Part shown: positions 7,141-12,443 of the stretch, piece by piece | Numbering within the stretch: position 1 is the stretch's first letter | Layout: every line of letters starts with the position of its first letter | Assembly: GCA_027458945.1 (NCBI GenBank) | Contig: DAIDOU010000279.1 | Location: forward strand, 1-13,537 | Length of the DNA stretch: 13,537 nucleotides | From: Acidobacteriota bacterium | GTDB taxonomy: Bacteria > Acidobacteriota > Thermoanaerobaculia > Thermoanaerobaculales > Thermoanaerobaculaceae | Direction: 5' to 3' | Notes under the pieces: generated by a model | What the model was told of the DNA's origin: nothing | The model's database searches: none | Seen by the model: only the letters and a program-made list of their open reading frames with translations | Position numbers and translations under genes: made by a program

Positions 7141-8390
7141 TGGCGCAGCACCTGAAGATCGCGCTGGGCGCTGATCACGGCGGTTTCGAGCTCAAGCGAC
7201 AACTGGCGGAATACCTTGCGGGCCTCGGCCACTCGGTGGAGGACTGCGGCACCAATAGCACCGACGCCGTCGACTACCCGCGCTTCGCCCACGCCGTCGC
7301 CCAGCGGGTGGCGTCCGGCGCCTGCGCGTTCGGTATCGTGGTGGACGGCGCCGGCATCGGCTCCGCGATGGCCGCGAACAAGGTCCCCGGCGTGCTCGCC
7401 GCGGCGTGCTACAGCGAGGCGTTGGCCCGCAACGCCCGCGAGCACAACGACGCCAACGTCCTCACCCTCGGCGCCGCCCACGTCGACCCGGCGACCGCGA
7501 AGCGCATCGTCGACGTGTTCCTGGGGGCGAGCTGCACCGAGGTCCGCCACCTCGCCCGGGTGCGCCTGATCCGGGAGATCGAGAGCGGCGGCCACGCCGC
7601 GGCGACCGGCGGCCCCGGGGTCGGCGACGGCGACGTCGAGCGCATCGTGGCGCGCGTCAAGGAGCTGCTCGGCCAAGGCCCGGCGCCGGCATTGGCGCCA
7701 CCGATCCCCGCGGCGCAGCTCGCGGCGCTGATCGACCACACGCTGCTCAAGCCCGAGGCCACCGACGACGACGTGCAGCGCCTCTGCGACGAGGCCCGCC
7801 GCTACGGCTTCTACTCCGTCTGCGTCAACCCGTCGTTCGTGCAGCGCTCGCGGATGCTGCTGCGCGACTCGGCCGTCAAGGTCTGTTGCGTCGTCGGCTT
7901 CCCCCTCGGCGCGCAGCCGCCCGAGATCAAGGTGCTCGAGGCCCGCCGGGCGATCCGCGAGGGCGCCCGCGAGATCGACATGGTGATCAACATCGGCGCC
8001 CTCAAGGGGGGCGACGACGAGCTCGTGCGGCGCGACATCCGCGGCGTCGTCGAGGCGTGCCGCGAAGGACGCGCCGCGTGCAAGGTGATCCTCGAGACGG
8101 CGCTGCTGACCGACGCCGAGAAGGTGCGCGGCTGCGAGCTGGCGATGCGGGCGGGCGCCGATTTCGTCAAGACCTCCACCGGCTTTTCCAAGGGCGGCGC
8201 CACCGTCGAGGACATCGAGCTGATGGCGCGCACCGTGGCCCCGAGGAAGCTCGGCGTCAAGGCCTCGGGCGGGATCCGCAGCTACGACGACGTGGTCAGG
8301 ATGATCCGGGCCGGAGCCACGAGGATCGGCTGCAGCAGCAGCGTGCAGATCATGGAACAGGCGCAGGCGCTCGCCGCGCGAAAGGGGTAG
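7140..8390 (+). CDS. Fusion enzyme: ribose-5-phosphate isomerase B–deoxyribose-phosphate aldolase, microcompartment cargo
   Basis: A 416-residue two-enzyme fusion. Residues 1–148 are RpiB, which interconverts ribulose-5-phosphate and ribose-5-phosphate (ALGADHGGFELK 8–19, GAGIGSAMAANKVPG 70–84, NAREHNDANVLTLG 98–111). Its classical catalytic Cys (CGTGIG in E. coli) is Asp69 here. A Gly-rich stretch (150–164), a helix DVERIVARVKELL (165–177) and a Pro/Ala linker (179–190) follow. Residues 191–416 are DeoC, which cleaves 2-deoxyribose-5-phosphate to glyceraldehyde-3-phosphate and acetaldehyde. Its key residues are present: Asp280 (EIDMVINIG), Schiff-base Lys344 (VKTSTGF) and Lys374 (GVKASGG). 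The helix resembles the N-terminus of the downstream aldehyde dehydrogenase and is probably an encapsulation peptide. The fusion is first in the shell operon, 4 nt before the BMC-T gene. Domain assignment is secure; the substrate in vivo is inferred. Confidence 0.93.
   Translation: MAQHLKIALGADHGGFELKRQLAEYLAGLGHSVEDCGTNSTDAVDYPRFAHAVAQRVASGACAFGIVVDGAGIGSAMAANKVPGVLAAACYSEALARNAREHNDANVLTLGAAHVDPATAKRIVDVFLGASCTEVRHLARVRLIREIESGGHAAATGGPGVGDGDVERIVARVKELLGQGPAPALAPPIPAAQLAALIDHTLLKPEATDDDVQRLCDEARRYGFYSVCVNPSFVQRSRMLLRDSAVKVCCVVGFPLGAQPPEIKVLEARRAIREGAREIDMVINIGALKGGDDELVRRDIRGVVEACREGRAACKVILETALLTDAEKVRGCELAMRAGADFVKTSTGFSKGGATVEDIELMARTVAPRKLGVKASGGIRSYDDVVRMIRAGATRIGCSSSVQIMEQAQALAARKG
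7632..7670 (+). other. Probable internal encapsulation peptide between RpiB and DeoC domains
   Basis: Codons 165–177 encode DVERIVARVKELL, a short amphipathic helix with spaced Val/Ile/Leu. It is flanked by a Gly-rich segment before and APALAPPIP after. It shares the pattern DV-x-x-I-x-x-R-[IV]-x-x-x-L with the aldehyde dehydrogenase N-terminus (codons 8–20 of that gene). Short amphipathic helices joined by flexible linkers are the known cargo-targeting signals of microcompartments. The functional role is inferred. Confidence 0.7.
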
Positions 8391-8394
8391 CGAG

Positions 8395-9027
8395 ATGGCG
8401 GAACTCCGGTGCTACGTCTTCCTCGACAGCCTGCAGGCGCAGTTCGCCTCGTTCCTCGGCACGGTGGCCCAGGGCTTCCTCCCGACCCCGGGGCAGGCGT
8501 CGTTGTTCATCGAGATCGCGCCCGGGATGGAGATCATGCGCGTGACCGACGTGGCGCTCAAGGCGACGGACGTCAAGCCGGGGATGCTGATCATCGAGCG
8601 CCTCTACGGCATGCTCGAGATCCACTCCGACTCCCAGGCGGACGTCCGCCAGGCCGGCCACGCGATCCTCGAGGCGCTCGACCTGACCGAGGAGGACCGG
8701 ATCAAGCCGCAGCTCGTCTCGAGCCAGGTGATCCGCAACATCTCCCCGTATCACACGCAGCTCATCAACCGCACGCGCCACGGCGACATGATCCTCCCGG
8801 GCCACACCCTCTACGTGCTCGAGGTCGCCCCGGCGGGGTACGCCGCCATCGCCGCCAACGAGGCGGAGAAGGCGGCCGACATCAACATCCTCGAGGTGCG
8901 CGCCTTCGGGAGCTTCGGGCGGGTCTACCTCGGCGGCGAGGAGCGCGACATCGACGTCGGCTACCGCGCAGCAGAGCGCGCGATCACCGAGATCCGCGGC
9001 CGCGACGCGCGGGTCGGCGGCGCGTGA
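8395..9027 (+). CDS. BMC-T shell protein, tandem BMC domain, stacking (double-trimer) type
   Basis: A shell facet protein with two fused BMC domains forming a pseudohexameric trimer; 210 residues. Domain 1 covers about 1–100 (MAELRCYVFLDSLQAQFASF, VALKATDVKPGMLIIERLYG) and domain 2 about 104–202 (SSQVIRNISPYHTQLINRTR, LYVLEVAPAGYAAIAANEAE, GSFGRVYLGGEERDI). It closely resembles, from memory, the Haliangium ochraceum BMC-T proteins that stack face to face into a gated double layer, as CsoS1D does in carboxysomes. By that comparison it would give a large gated pore for bulky metabolites or cofactors. AGGGG ends 7 nt before the ATG and overlaps the end of the RpiB–DeoC gene; the intergenic gap is 4 nt. 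The tail after 202 is short and charged. The family call is sure; gating and cargo are inferred. Confidence 0.93.
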   Translation: MAELRCYVFLDSLQAQFASFLGTVAQGFLPTPGQASLFIEIAPGMEIMRVTDVALKATDVKPGMLIIERLYGMLEIHSDSQADVRQAGHAILEALDLTEEDRIKPQLVSSQVIRNISPYHTQLINRTRHGDMILPGHTLYVLEVAPAGYAAIAANEAEKAADINILEVRAFGSFGRVYLGGEERDIDVGYRAAERAITEIRGRDARVGGA

Positions 9028-9044
9028 CATCGCGAGTTCATCAC

Positions 9045-9062
9045 GGCGCCGTGGGCGGCGCC
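9045..9062 (+). other. GC-rich hairpin in the leader of the BMC-H gene
   Basis: Two GGCGCC palindromes (9045–9050 and 9057–9062) separated by 6 nt can fold into a 6-bp stem. No T-run follows, so it is not an intrinsic terminator. It ends just before the AGGAGG ribosome binding site (9068–9073) of the BMC-H gene. Confidence 0.35.
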
Positions 9063-9080
9063 GAGTGAGGAGGCAGTGGA

Positions 9081-9386
9081 ATGACGGAAGCGCTAGGCAT
9101 GATCGAGACGAGGTCCTTCCCGGCCGTCGTCGAGGCCGCCGATGCGGCCGTGAAGGCGGCCAAGGTCGAGCTGGTGTCGTATGAGAAGACCGGCGGCGGC
9201 TATGTGACGGTCATCGTCAGGGGCGACGTCGCCGCGGTGAAGGCCGCGTGCGAGGCCGGCCAGGTCGCCGCCGGGCGCGTCGGCGAGGTGGTGGCCGTGC
9301 ACGTGATCGCCCGCCCGCACCTCAACGTCGACGCGGTGATGCCGCTCGGCCAGCAGTCCGCGGCCAAGGCCGCGGCGAAGAAGTAG
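9081..9386 (+). CDS. BMC-H shell protein (hexameric, PduA/EutM/CcmK-like)
   Basis: The main facet tile of the shell: a single-BMC-domain protein of 101 residues that forms flat hexamers. It has the canonical start ALGMIETRSFPAVVEAADAAVKAAKVEL (4–31), the pore loop KTGGGYV (36–42), VRGDVAAVKAA (47–57) and VGEVVAVHVIARPH (67–80). The Ala/Lys-rich tail AAKAAAKK is exposed. The Gly-rich pore loop leaves a small pore without bulky side chains. AGGAGG (9068–9073) lies 7 nt before the ATG, the best ribosome binding site of the cluster, as expected for the most abundant shell protein. It is the only BMC-H gene here. The 53-nt gap before it and the 59-nt gap after it each contain a hairpin. Assignment is essentially certain. 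Confidence 0.96.
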   Translation: MTEALGMIETRSFPAVVEAADAAVKAAKVELVSYEKTGGGYVTVIVRGDVAAVKAACEAGQVAAGRVGEVVAVHVIARPHLNVDAVMPLGQQSAAKAAAKK

Positions 9387-9395
9387 CGGCTCGCC

Positions 9396-9420
9396 CCGGG
9401 CAGCCCTCGCGACGGCCCGG
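9396..9420 (+). other. GC-rich hairpin downstream of the BMC-H gene
   Basis: CCGGGC (9396–9401) pairs with GCCCGG (9415–9420) across a 13-nt loop, 7 nt after the BMC-H stop region. A second GGCCCGGA copy at 9427–9434 offers an alternative partner. With no T-run, it is more likely to protect a processed 3' end or attenuate than to terminate fully. Confidence 0.35.
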
Positions 9421-9445
9421 AGGCGCGGCCCGGAGAGGCACGCCC

Positions 9446-9733
9446 ATGCAACTCGCGAAGGTGGTGGGGACCGTGGTCGCCAGCCAGAAGGAGGCGAGCC
9501 TGGCGGGGCTCAAACTGCTGCTCGTCCGCGGCGTGGACGAGAGCGGCCGCGAGCTCGGGTCGTTCCTCGTGGCCGCCGACGCGGTCGGGGCCGGCCCGGA
9601 GGAGATGGTGCTCGTCGCGTCGGGGAGTTCGGCTCGCCAGACCCGCGTCACCGACAAGCGGCCGGTGGACGCGGTCGTGATGGCGATCGTGGACTCCTGG
9701 GCCGTGGGCGGCGAGACGAGGTACAAGAAGTGA
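9446..9733 (+). CDS. BMC-P shell vertex protein (EutN/CcmL family), first copy
   Basis: A pentamer-forming protein that caps the vertices of the polyhedral shell; 95 residues. It follows the family pattern well: LAKVVGTVVASQKEASLAGLKLLLVRGVD (3–31), LVAADAVGAGPEEMVLVASGSSAR (46–69) and RPVDAVVMAIVDSW (75–88). Of the three BMC-P proteins in this cluster it is the most canonical. GGAGAGG lies 7–8 nt upstream of the ATG. It lies between the BMC-H and the aldehyde dehydrogenase genes. Length and motifs leave no doubt about the family; how the three pentamer proteins share the twelve vertices cannot be read from sequence. Confidence 0.94.
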   Translation: MQLAKVVGTVVASQKEASLAGLKLLLVRGVDESGRELGSFLVAADAVGAGPEEMVLVASGSSARQTRVTDKRPVDAVVMAIVDSWAVGGETRYKK

Positions 9734-9799
9734 CGCGCGGGCGCCCTCGAGCTCGCCGGTGCGGTGCCGGGGGGTCGGGCGCCGGGGATCGGAGGCGGT

Positions 9800-11233
9800 G
9801 TGGCCGGGCTTTCTGAGCACGACGTCGACGCGATCGCGCGCCGGATCGCCACCGACCTGCGCCGCGACGGCCCGCCCGAGCGGGCCGGGGCGCGGCCGAG
9901 CACGGGCGCGCCCGGCGTGTTCACCACGGTGGACGAGGCCGTGCGGGCCGCGGCGGCGGCGCAGCCGGTGTTCGTGGCGCAGCCGCTGGCGGTGCGCTCG
10001 CGCGTCATCGCCACGATCCGCGCGGCGATGCTGGAGCACAACGAGCGCCTCGCCCGGCTCGCCTGGGAGGAGACCGGGCTCGGCCGGGTCGAGGACAAGA
10101 TCGTCAAGAACCGGCTGGTCACCGAGAAGACCCCCGGCCTCGAGGACCTGACACCGGCCACGGTGACCGGCGACCACGGCCTGGCGCTCACCGAGCCGGC
10201 GCCGTTCGGGGTGATCGGCGCGATCACCCCCTGCACCAACCCCACCTCTACGATCATCTGCAACGCCATCGCCATGCTCGCGGCCGGCAACACCGTGGTC
10301 TTCAACGCCCATCCCGCCGCGGCGCGCTGCTCGCTCGAGACCGTGGCGCTGCTCAACACCGCCATCACCGCCGCGGGCGGGCCGCCGAACACGGTCGCCT
10401 GCACGGCCGAGCCGACGATCGCGACGGCGCAGGAGCTGATGCGCCACCCCGCGGTCAGGCTCCTGGTCGTCACCGGCGGCGGCGCGGTCGTGACCGCGGC
10501 GATGAACTCCGGCAAACGAGCGATCTGCGCCGGGCCGGGGAACCCACCGGTGGTCGTCGACGAGACCGCCAACATCGACAAGGCGGGCCGCGACATCGTC
10601 GCCGGCGCGTCGACCGACAACAACATCATCTGCGTCGACGAGAAGGAAGTCATCTGCGTGGACATGGTCGCGGACGGGCTCCTCAAGGCGATGACCCGCG
10701 CCGGCGCGGTGCTGGTGGACCGCCGCCGCCTCGCGGCGCTCGAGAAGATCGTCTTCACCAAGATGAACGGACCGCGGCGACACGCCGAGGTCGACCGCGG
10801 GCTGATCGGCAAGGACGCCAGCGTGATCCTCGCCAGGATCGGCATGGACGTCCCCGCTTCCACCCGCCTCGGCGTCGTCGAGGTGGATGAGGACCACCCG
10901 CTGCTGTGGACCGAGCAGATGATGCCGATCCTGCCGGTCTGCCGCGTGCCCAACGCCGGCCGCGCCATCGACCTCGCGGTCGAGGTCGAGGGGGGCAACC
11001 GCCACACGGCCGTGATGCACTCGAAGAACCTCGACAACCTTTCGCGCATGGCGAAGGAGTGCAACTGCAGCATCTTCGTCAAGAACGGCCGCTCCCAGGC
11101 CGGCCTCGGCCTCGACGGCGAGGGGTTCTGCTCGTTCACGATCGCGAGCCCGACCGGCGAGGGGTTGACCTCGCCACGCTCGTTCTCGCGCTCGCGCCGC
11201 TGCGTGCTCGTCGACCACTTCAGGATCACGTGA
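9800..11233 (+). CDS. CoA-acylating-type aldehyde dehydrogenase, microcompartment cargo (PduP/EutE-like)
   Basis: The signature enzyme of the metabolosome, expected to convert acetaldehyde, CoA and NAD+ to acetyl-CoA and NADH. The 477 residues carry the PduP/EutE motifs: PAPFGVIGAITPCTNPTS (133–150), VVFNAHPAA (166–174), VVTGGGAVVTAAM (223–235), AGPGNPPVVVDETA (244–257) and DNNIICVDEKEVIC (273–286), with the catalytic Cys at 278. Residues 1–24 precede the enzyme fold and form an amphipathic helix (LSEHDVDAIARRIATDL), a typical encapsulation peptide. A Pro/Gly-rich linker to about residue 40 follows. The GTG at 9800 is chosen because GGAGG (9791–9795) precedes it and the peptide then starts the protein; an upstream GTG at 9764 is in frame but lacks these. 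The stop overlaps the next ATG by one base. Acetaldehyde as substrate is inferred from the DeoC partner. Confidence 0.94.
   Translation: MAGLSEHDVDAIARRIATDLRRDGPPERAGARPSTGAPGVFTTVDEAVRAAAAAQPVFVAQPLAVRSRVIATIRAAMLEHNERLARLAWEETGLGRVEDKIVKNRLVTEKTPGLEDLTPATVTGDHGLALTEPAPFGVIGAITPCTNPTSTIICNAIAMLAAGNTVVFNAHPAAARCSLETVALLNTAITAAGGPPNTVACTAEPTIATAQELMRHPAVRLLVVTGGGAVVTAAMNSGKRAICAGPGNPPVVVDETANIDKAGRDIVAGASTDNNIICVDEKEVICVDMVADGLLKAMTRAGAVLVDRRRLAALEKIVFTKMNGPRRHAEVDRGLIGKDASVILARIGMDVPASTRLGVVEVDEDHPLLWTEQMMPILPVCRVPNAGRAIDLAVEVEGGNRHTAVMHSKNLDNLSRMAKECNCSIFVKNGRSQAGLGLDGEGFCSFTIASPTGEGLTSPRSFSRSRRCVLVDHFRIT
9821..9859 (+). other. N-terminal encapsulation peptide of the aldehyde dehydrogenase
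   Basis: Codons 8–20 encode DVDAIARRIATDL, within an amphipathic helix starting at LSEH. It is joined to the enzyme by a Pro/Gly/Ala-rich linker. Position and pattern match known signals on PduP-type dehydrogenases, and the peptide aligns with the helix embedded in the RpiB–DeoC fusion. Confidence 0.75.
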
Positions 11234-11850
11234 TGAAGGAGCACCCCGCCCTCGCCGTCCTCGAGTTCGCCGAGATCGCCGTCGGCATCGTCGCGACTGA
11301 CGCGCTGCTCAAGCGCTCCCCGATCGCGCTCCTGCGCTGCGGCACGATCAGCCACGGCCGCTTCCTCACCCTGATCGCGGGCACCGCGGCGGCGGTCGAG
11401 GAGGCGTACGACGAGGGGCGGTTCCACGGCGGCGCCAGCGTTCTCGACCACGTCCTCCTGGCCGACGTGCACCCGCAGCTGTACGACGCGATCCTCGGCC
11501 AGCGGCGGCCGATCGGACCGGGCTCGCTCGCCATCGTCGAGACGTCCACCGTGTCGTCCAACGTCCGCGCCGCGGAGCTCGCGCTCAAGGGGACGCCGGT
11601 CGAGCTGATCGAGATCCGCCTCGGCGACTCCGGCCTCGCCGGCAAGGCGCTCGCGGTGGTCCACGGCGAGCTGCACGACGTCGAGGCCGCCGTGGAGATC
11701 GCCAGGGCGGCGCTGGCGGCCACCGGTGTGACCGCCGGGTTCAGGATCATCCCGGCGCCGCACGAGGTGCTCGCCGTCCAGTTCGCCAAAGGCACCTCGT
11801 TCGCTTCCGCGCCGCTTGCCGAGCTCGACGGGGAGAAGGGGTCGAGCTGA
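11233..11850 (+). CDS. BMC-T shell protein, tandem BMC domain, PduT-like single-layer type
   Basis: A second tandem-BMC shell protein of 205 residues, of a different subtype from the one at 8395. Domain 1 (about 5–95) begins PALAVLEFAEIAVGIVATDA and contains TISHGRFLTLIAG. Domain 2 (about 98–190) begins GSLAIVETSTVSSNVRAAEL and contains RLGDSGLAGKALAVVHGELH. It resembles PduT and the H. ochraceum single-layer BMC-T. In PduT the pore loop TICPGKF supplies a Cys to a central 4Fe-4S cluster. The aligned position here is Ser40 (TISHGRF), so that cluster is not expected; Cys36 lies nearby. The ATG shares one base with the dehydrogenase stop (TGATG), and its stop shares one base with the next ATG, so translation is coupled throughout. 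The subtype is well supported; the transported compound is unknown. Confidence 0.92.
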   Translation: MKEHPALAVLEFAEIAVGIVATDALLKRSPIALLRCGTISHGRFLTLIAGTAAAVEEAYDEGRFHGGASVLDHVLLADVHPQLYDAILGQRRPIGPGSLAIVETSTVSSNVRAAELALKGTPVELIEIRLGDSGLAGKALAVVHGELHDVEAAVEIARAALAATGVTAGFRIIPAPHEVLAVQFAKGTSFASAPLAELDGEKGSS

Positions 11851-12137
11851 TGCTGCTTGGGCGCGTGATCGGCGTCGTCGTCCCCTGCGCGGTCTGCGAC
11901 GGCCTCGAGGCGACGCCGATGCTCCTCGTGCAGCCACTCGACCGGCGCGGCGAGTCGGCCGGGCGGCCGCTCGTCGCCGCCGACGCCACCCGCATGGCAG
12001 GCCCGGGCGAGCTGGTCTATTACGAGGGGGGCCGCGAGGCCGCGCTCGCCCTCGACCCTTCTTTCGTGCCGGTGGACCACGCGATCGTCGGCATCGTCGA
12101 CCGCGTCCACCAGCCGGGGACCGGGGCGACGTCATGA
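11850..12137 (+). CDS. BMC-P shell vertex protein (EutN/CcmL family), second copy
   Basis: A 95-residue pentamer protein, the most diverged of the three. It keeps the start LLGRVIGVVVPCAVCDGLEA, then MLLVQPLDRRGE, VAADATRMAGPGELVYYEGG and the end PVDHAIVGIVDRV. The usual VGAGxGExVLV reads RMAGPGELVYY, and the conserved GS-AR turn is replaced by GGREAAL. Two Cys (14 and 17, CAVC) near the N-terminus are unusual for the family. It starts on the last base of the BMC-T stop and overlaps the following gene by 4 bp (ATGA), behind a purine-rich GGGGAGAAGGGG. Membership of the family is clear; the meaning of its divergence is not. Confidence 0.9.
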   Translation: MLLGRVIGVVVPCAVCDGLEATPMLLVQPLDRRGESAGRPLVAADATRMAGPGELVYYEGGREAALALDPSFVPVDHAIVGIVDRVHQPGTGATS

Positions 12138-12391
12138 TCCTCGGTCGCGTCACCGGTGAGGTCTACTCCACGATCAACCACCCGTTCTACGACGCCAGAA
12201 CCCTGCTCGTGGTCGCCAAGACCGGCCCGGGGGGCGACGCCACCGGCGAGTACGTGATCGCCGTGGACGTCGTCGGGGCGGGTGTGGGGCAGCGGGTCAT
12301 CGTCCTCGACGAGGGTAACGGCGCTCGTCAGGTCCTCGACGCTCCTGATGCGCCGGTGCGCTCCGTCGTCGTCGGTATCATCGACGAGTAG
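12134..12391 (+). CDS. BMC-P shell vertex protein (EutN/CcmL family), third copy
   Basis: An 85-residue vertex protein that closes the operon. Family features are MILGRVTGEVYSTINHPFYDARTLLVV (1–27), VIAVDVVGAGVGQRVIVLDEGNGAR (41–65) and APVRSVVVGIIDE (73–85). It is shorter than the other two and lacks any C-terminal tail. The STINHPFYDARTLLVV segment replaces the common K-x-x-x-L-x-G-x-KLL stretch seen in the first BMC-P. Its ATG overlaps the previous stop (ATGA). The stop is followed immediately by the GGTACC repeats, which probably also serve as the operon's end. Three non-identical BMC-P genes are also what I recall for the H. ochraceum microcompartment. Confidence 0.92.
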   Translation: MILGRVTGEVYSTINHPFYDARTLLVVAKTGPGGDATGEYVIAVDVVGAGVGQRVIVLDEGNGARQVLDAPDAPVRSVVVGIIDE

Positions 12392-12395
12392 TTCA

Positions 12396-12443
12396 GGTAC
12401 CAGGTACCTCATTTCCATTTTTGTGGTACCAGGTACCTCATTT
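12396..12443. repeat. Two 19-bp direct repeats made of nested GGTACC palindromes (REP-like)
   Basis: GGTACCAGGTACCTCATTT occurs at 12396–12414 and again at 12425–12443, a period of 29 bp with a different 10-nt spacer (ccatttttgt). Each copy can fold into a hairpin: in the first, AGGTAC (12395–12400), loop CAG, GTACCT (12404–12409). The first hairpin is followed by catttccATTTTTG, so it may act as a weak terminator for the microcompartment operon. The second copy provides the TGA stop (complement of tca, 12438–12440) of the convergent gene. The two-copy palindromic layout between convergent genes resembles REP/BIME elements. Confidence 0.75.

Noticed and set aside
9322..12153. Very long minus-strand open frames (up to ~940 codons) opposite the microcompartment genes
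   Set aside because: They are antisense shadows caused by high GC content and are low in complexity. The plus-strand frames hold clear BMC and dehydrogenase motifs.
12396..12443. CRISPR-like repeat pair
   Set aside because: There are only two units with a 10-nt spacer, the unit is itself palindromic with GGTACC cores, and no cas genes are nearby. A REP-like element fits better.
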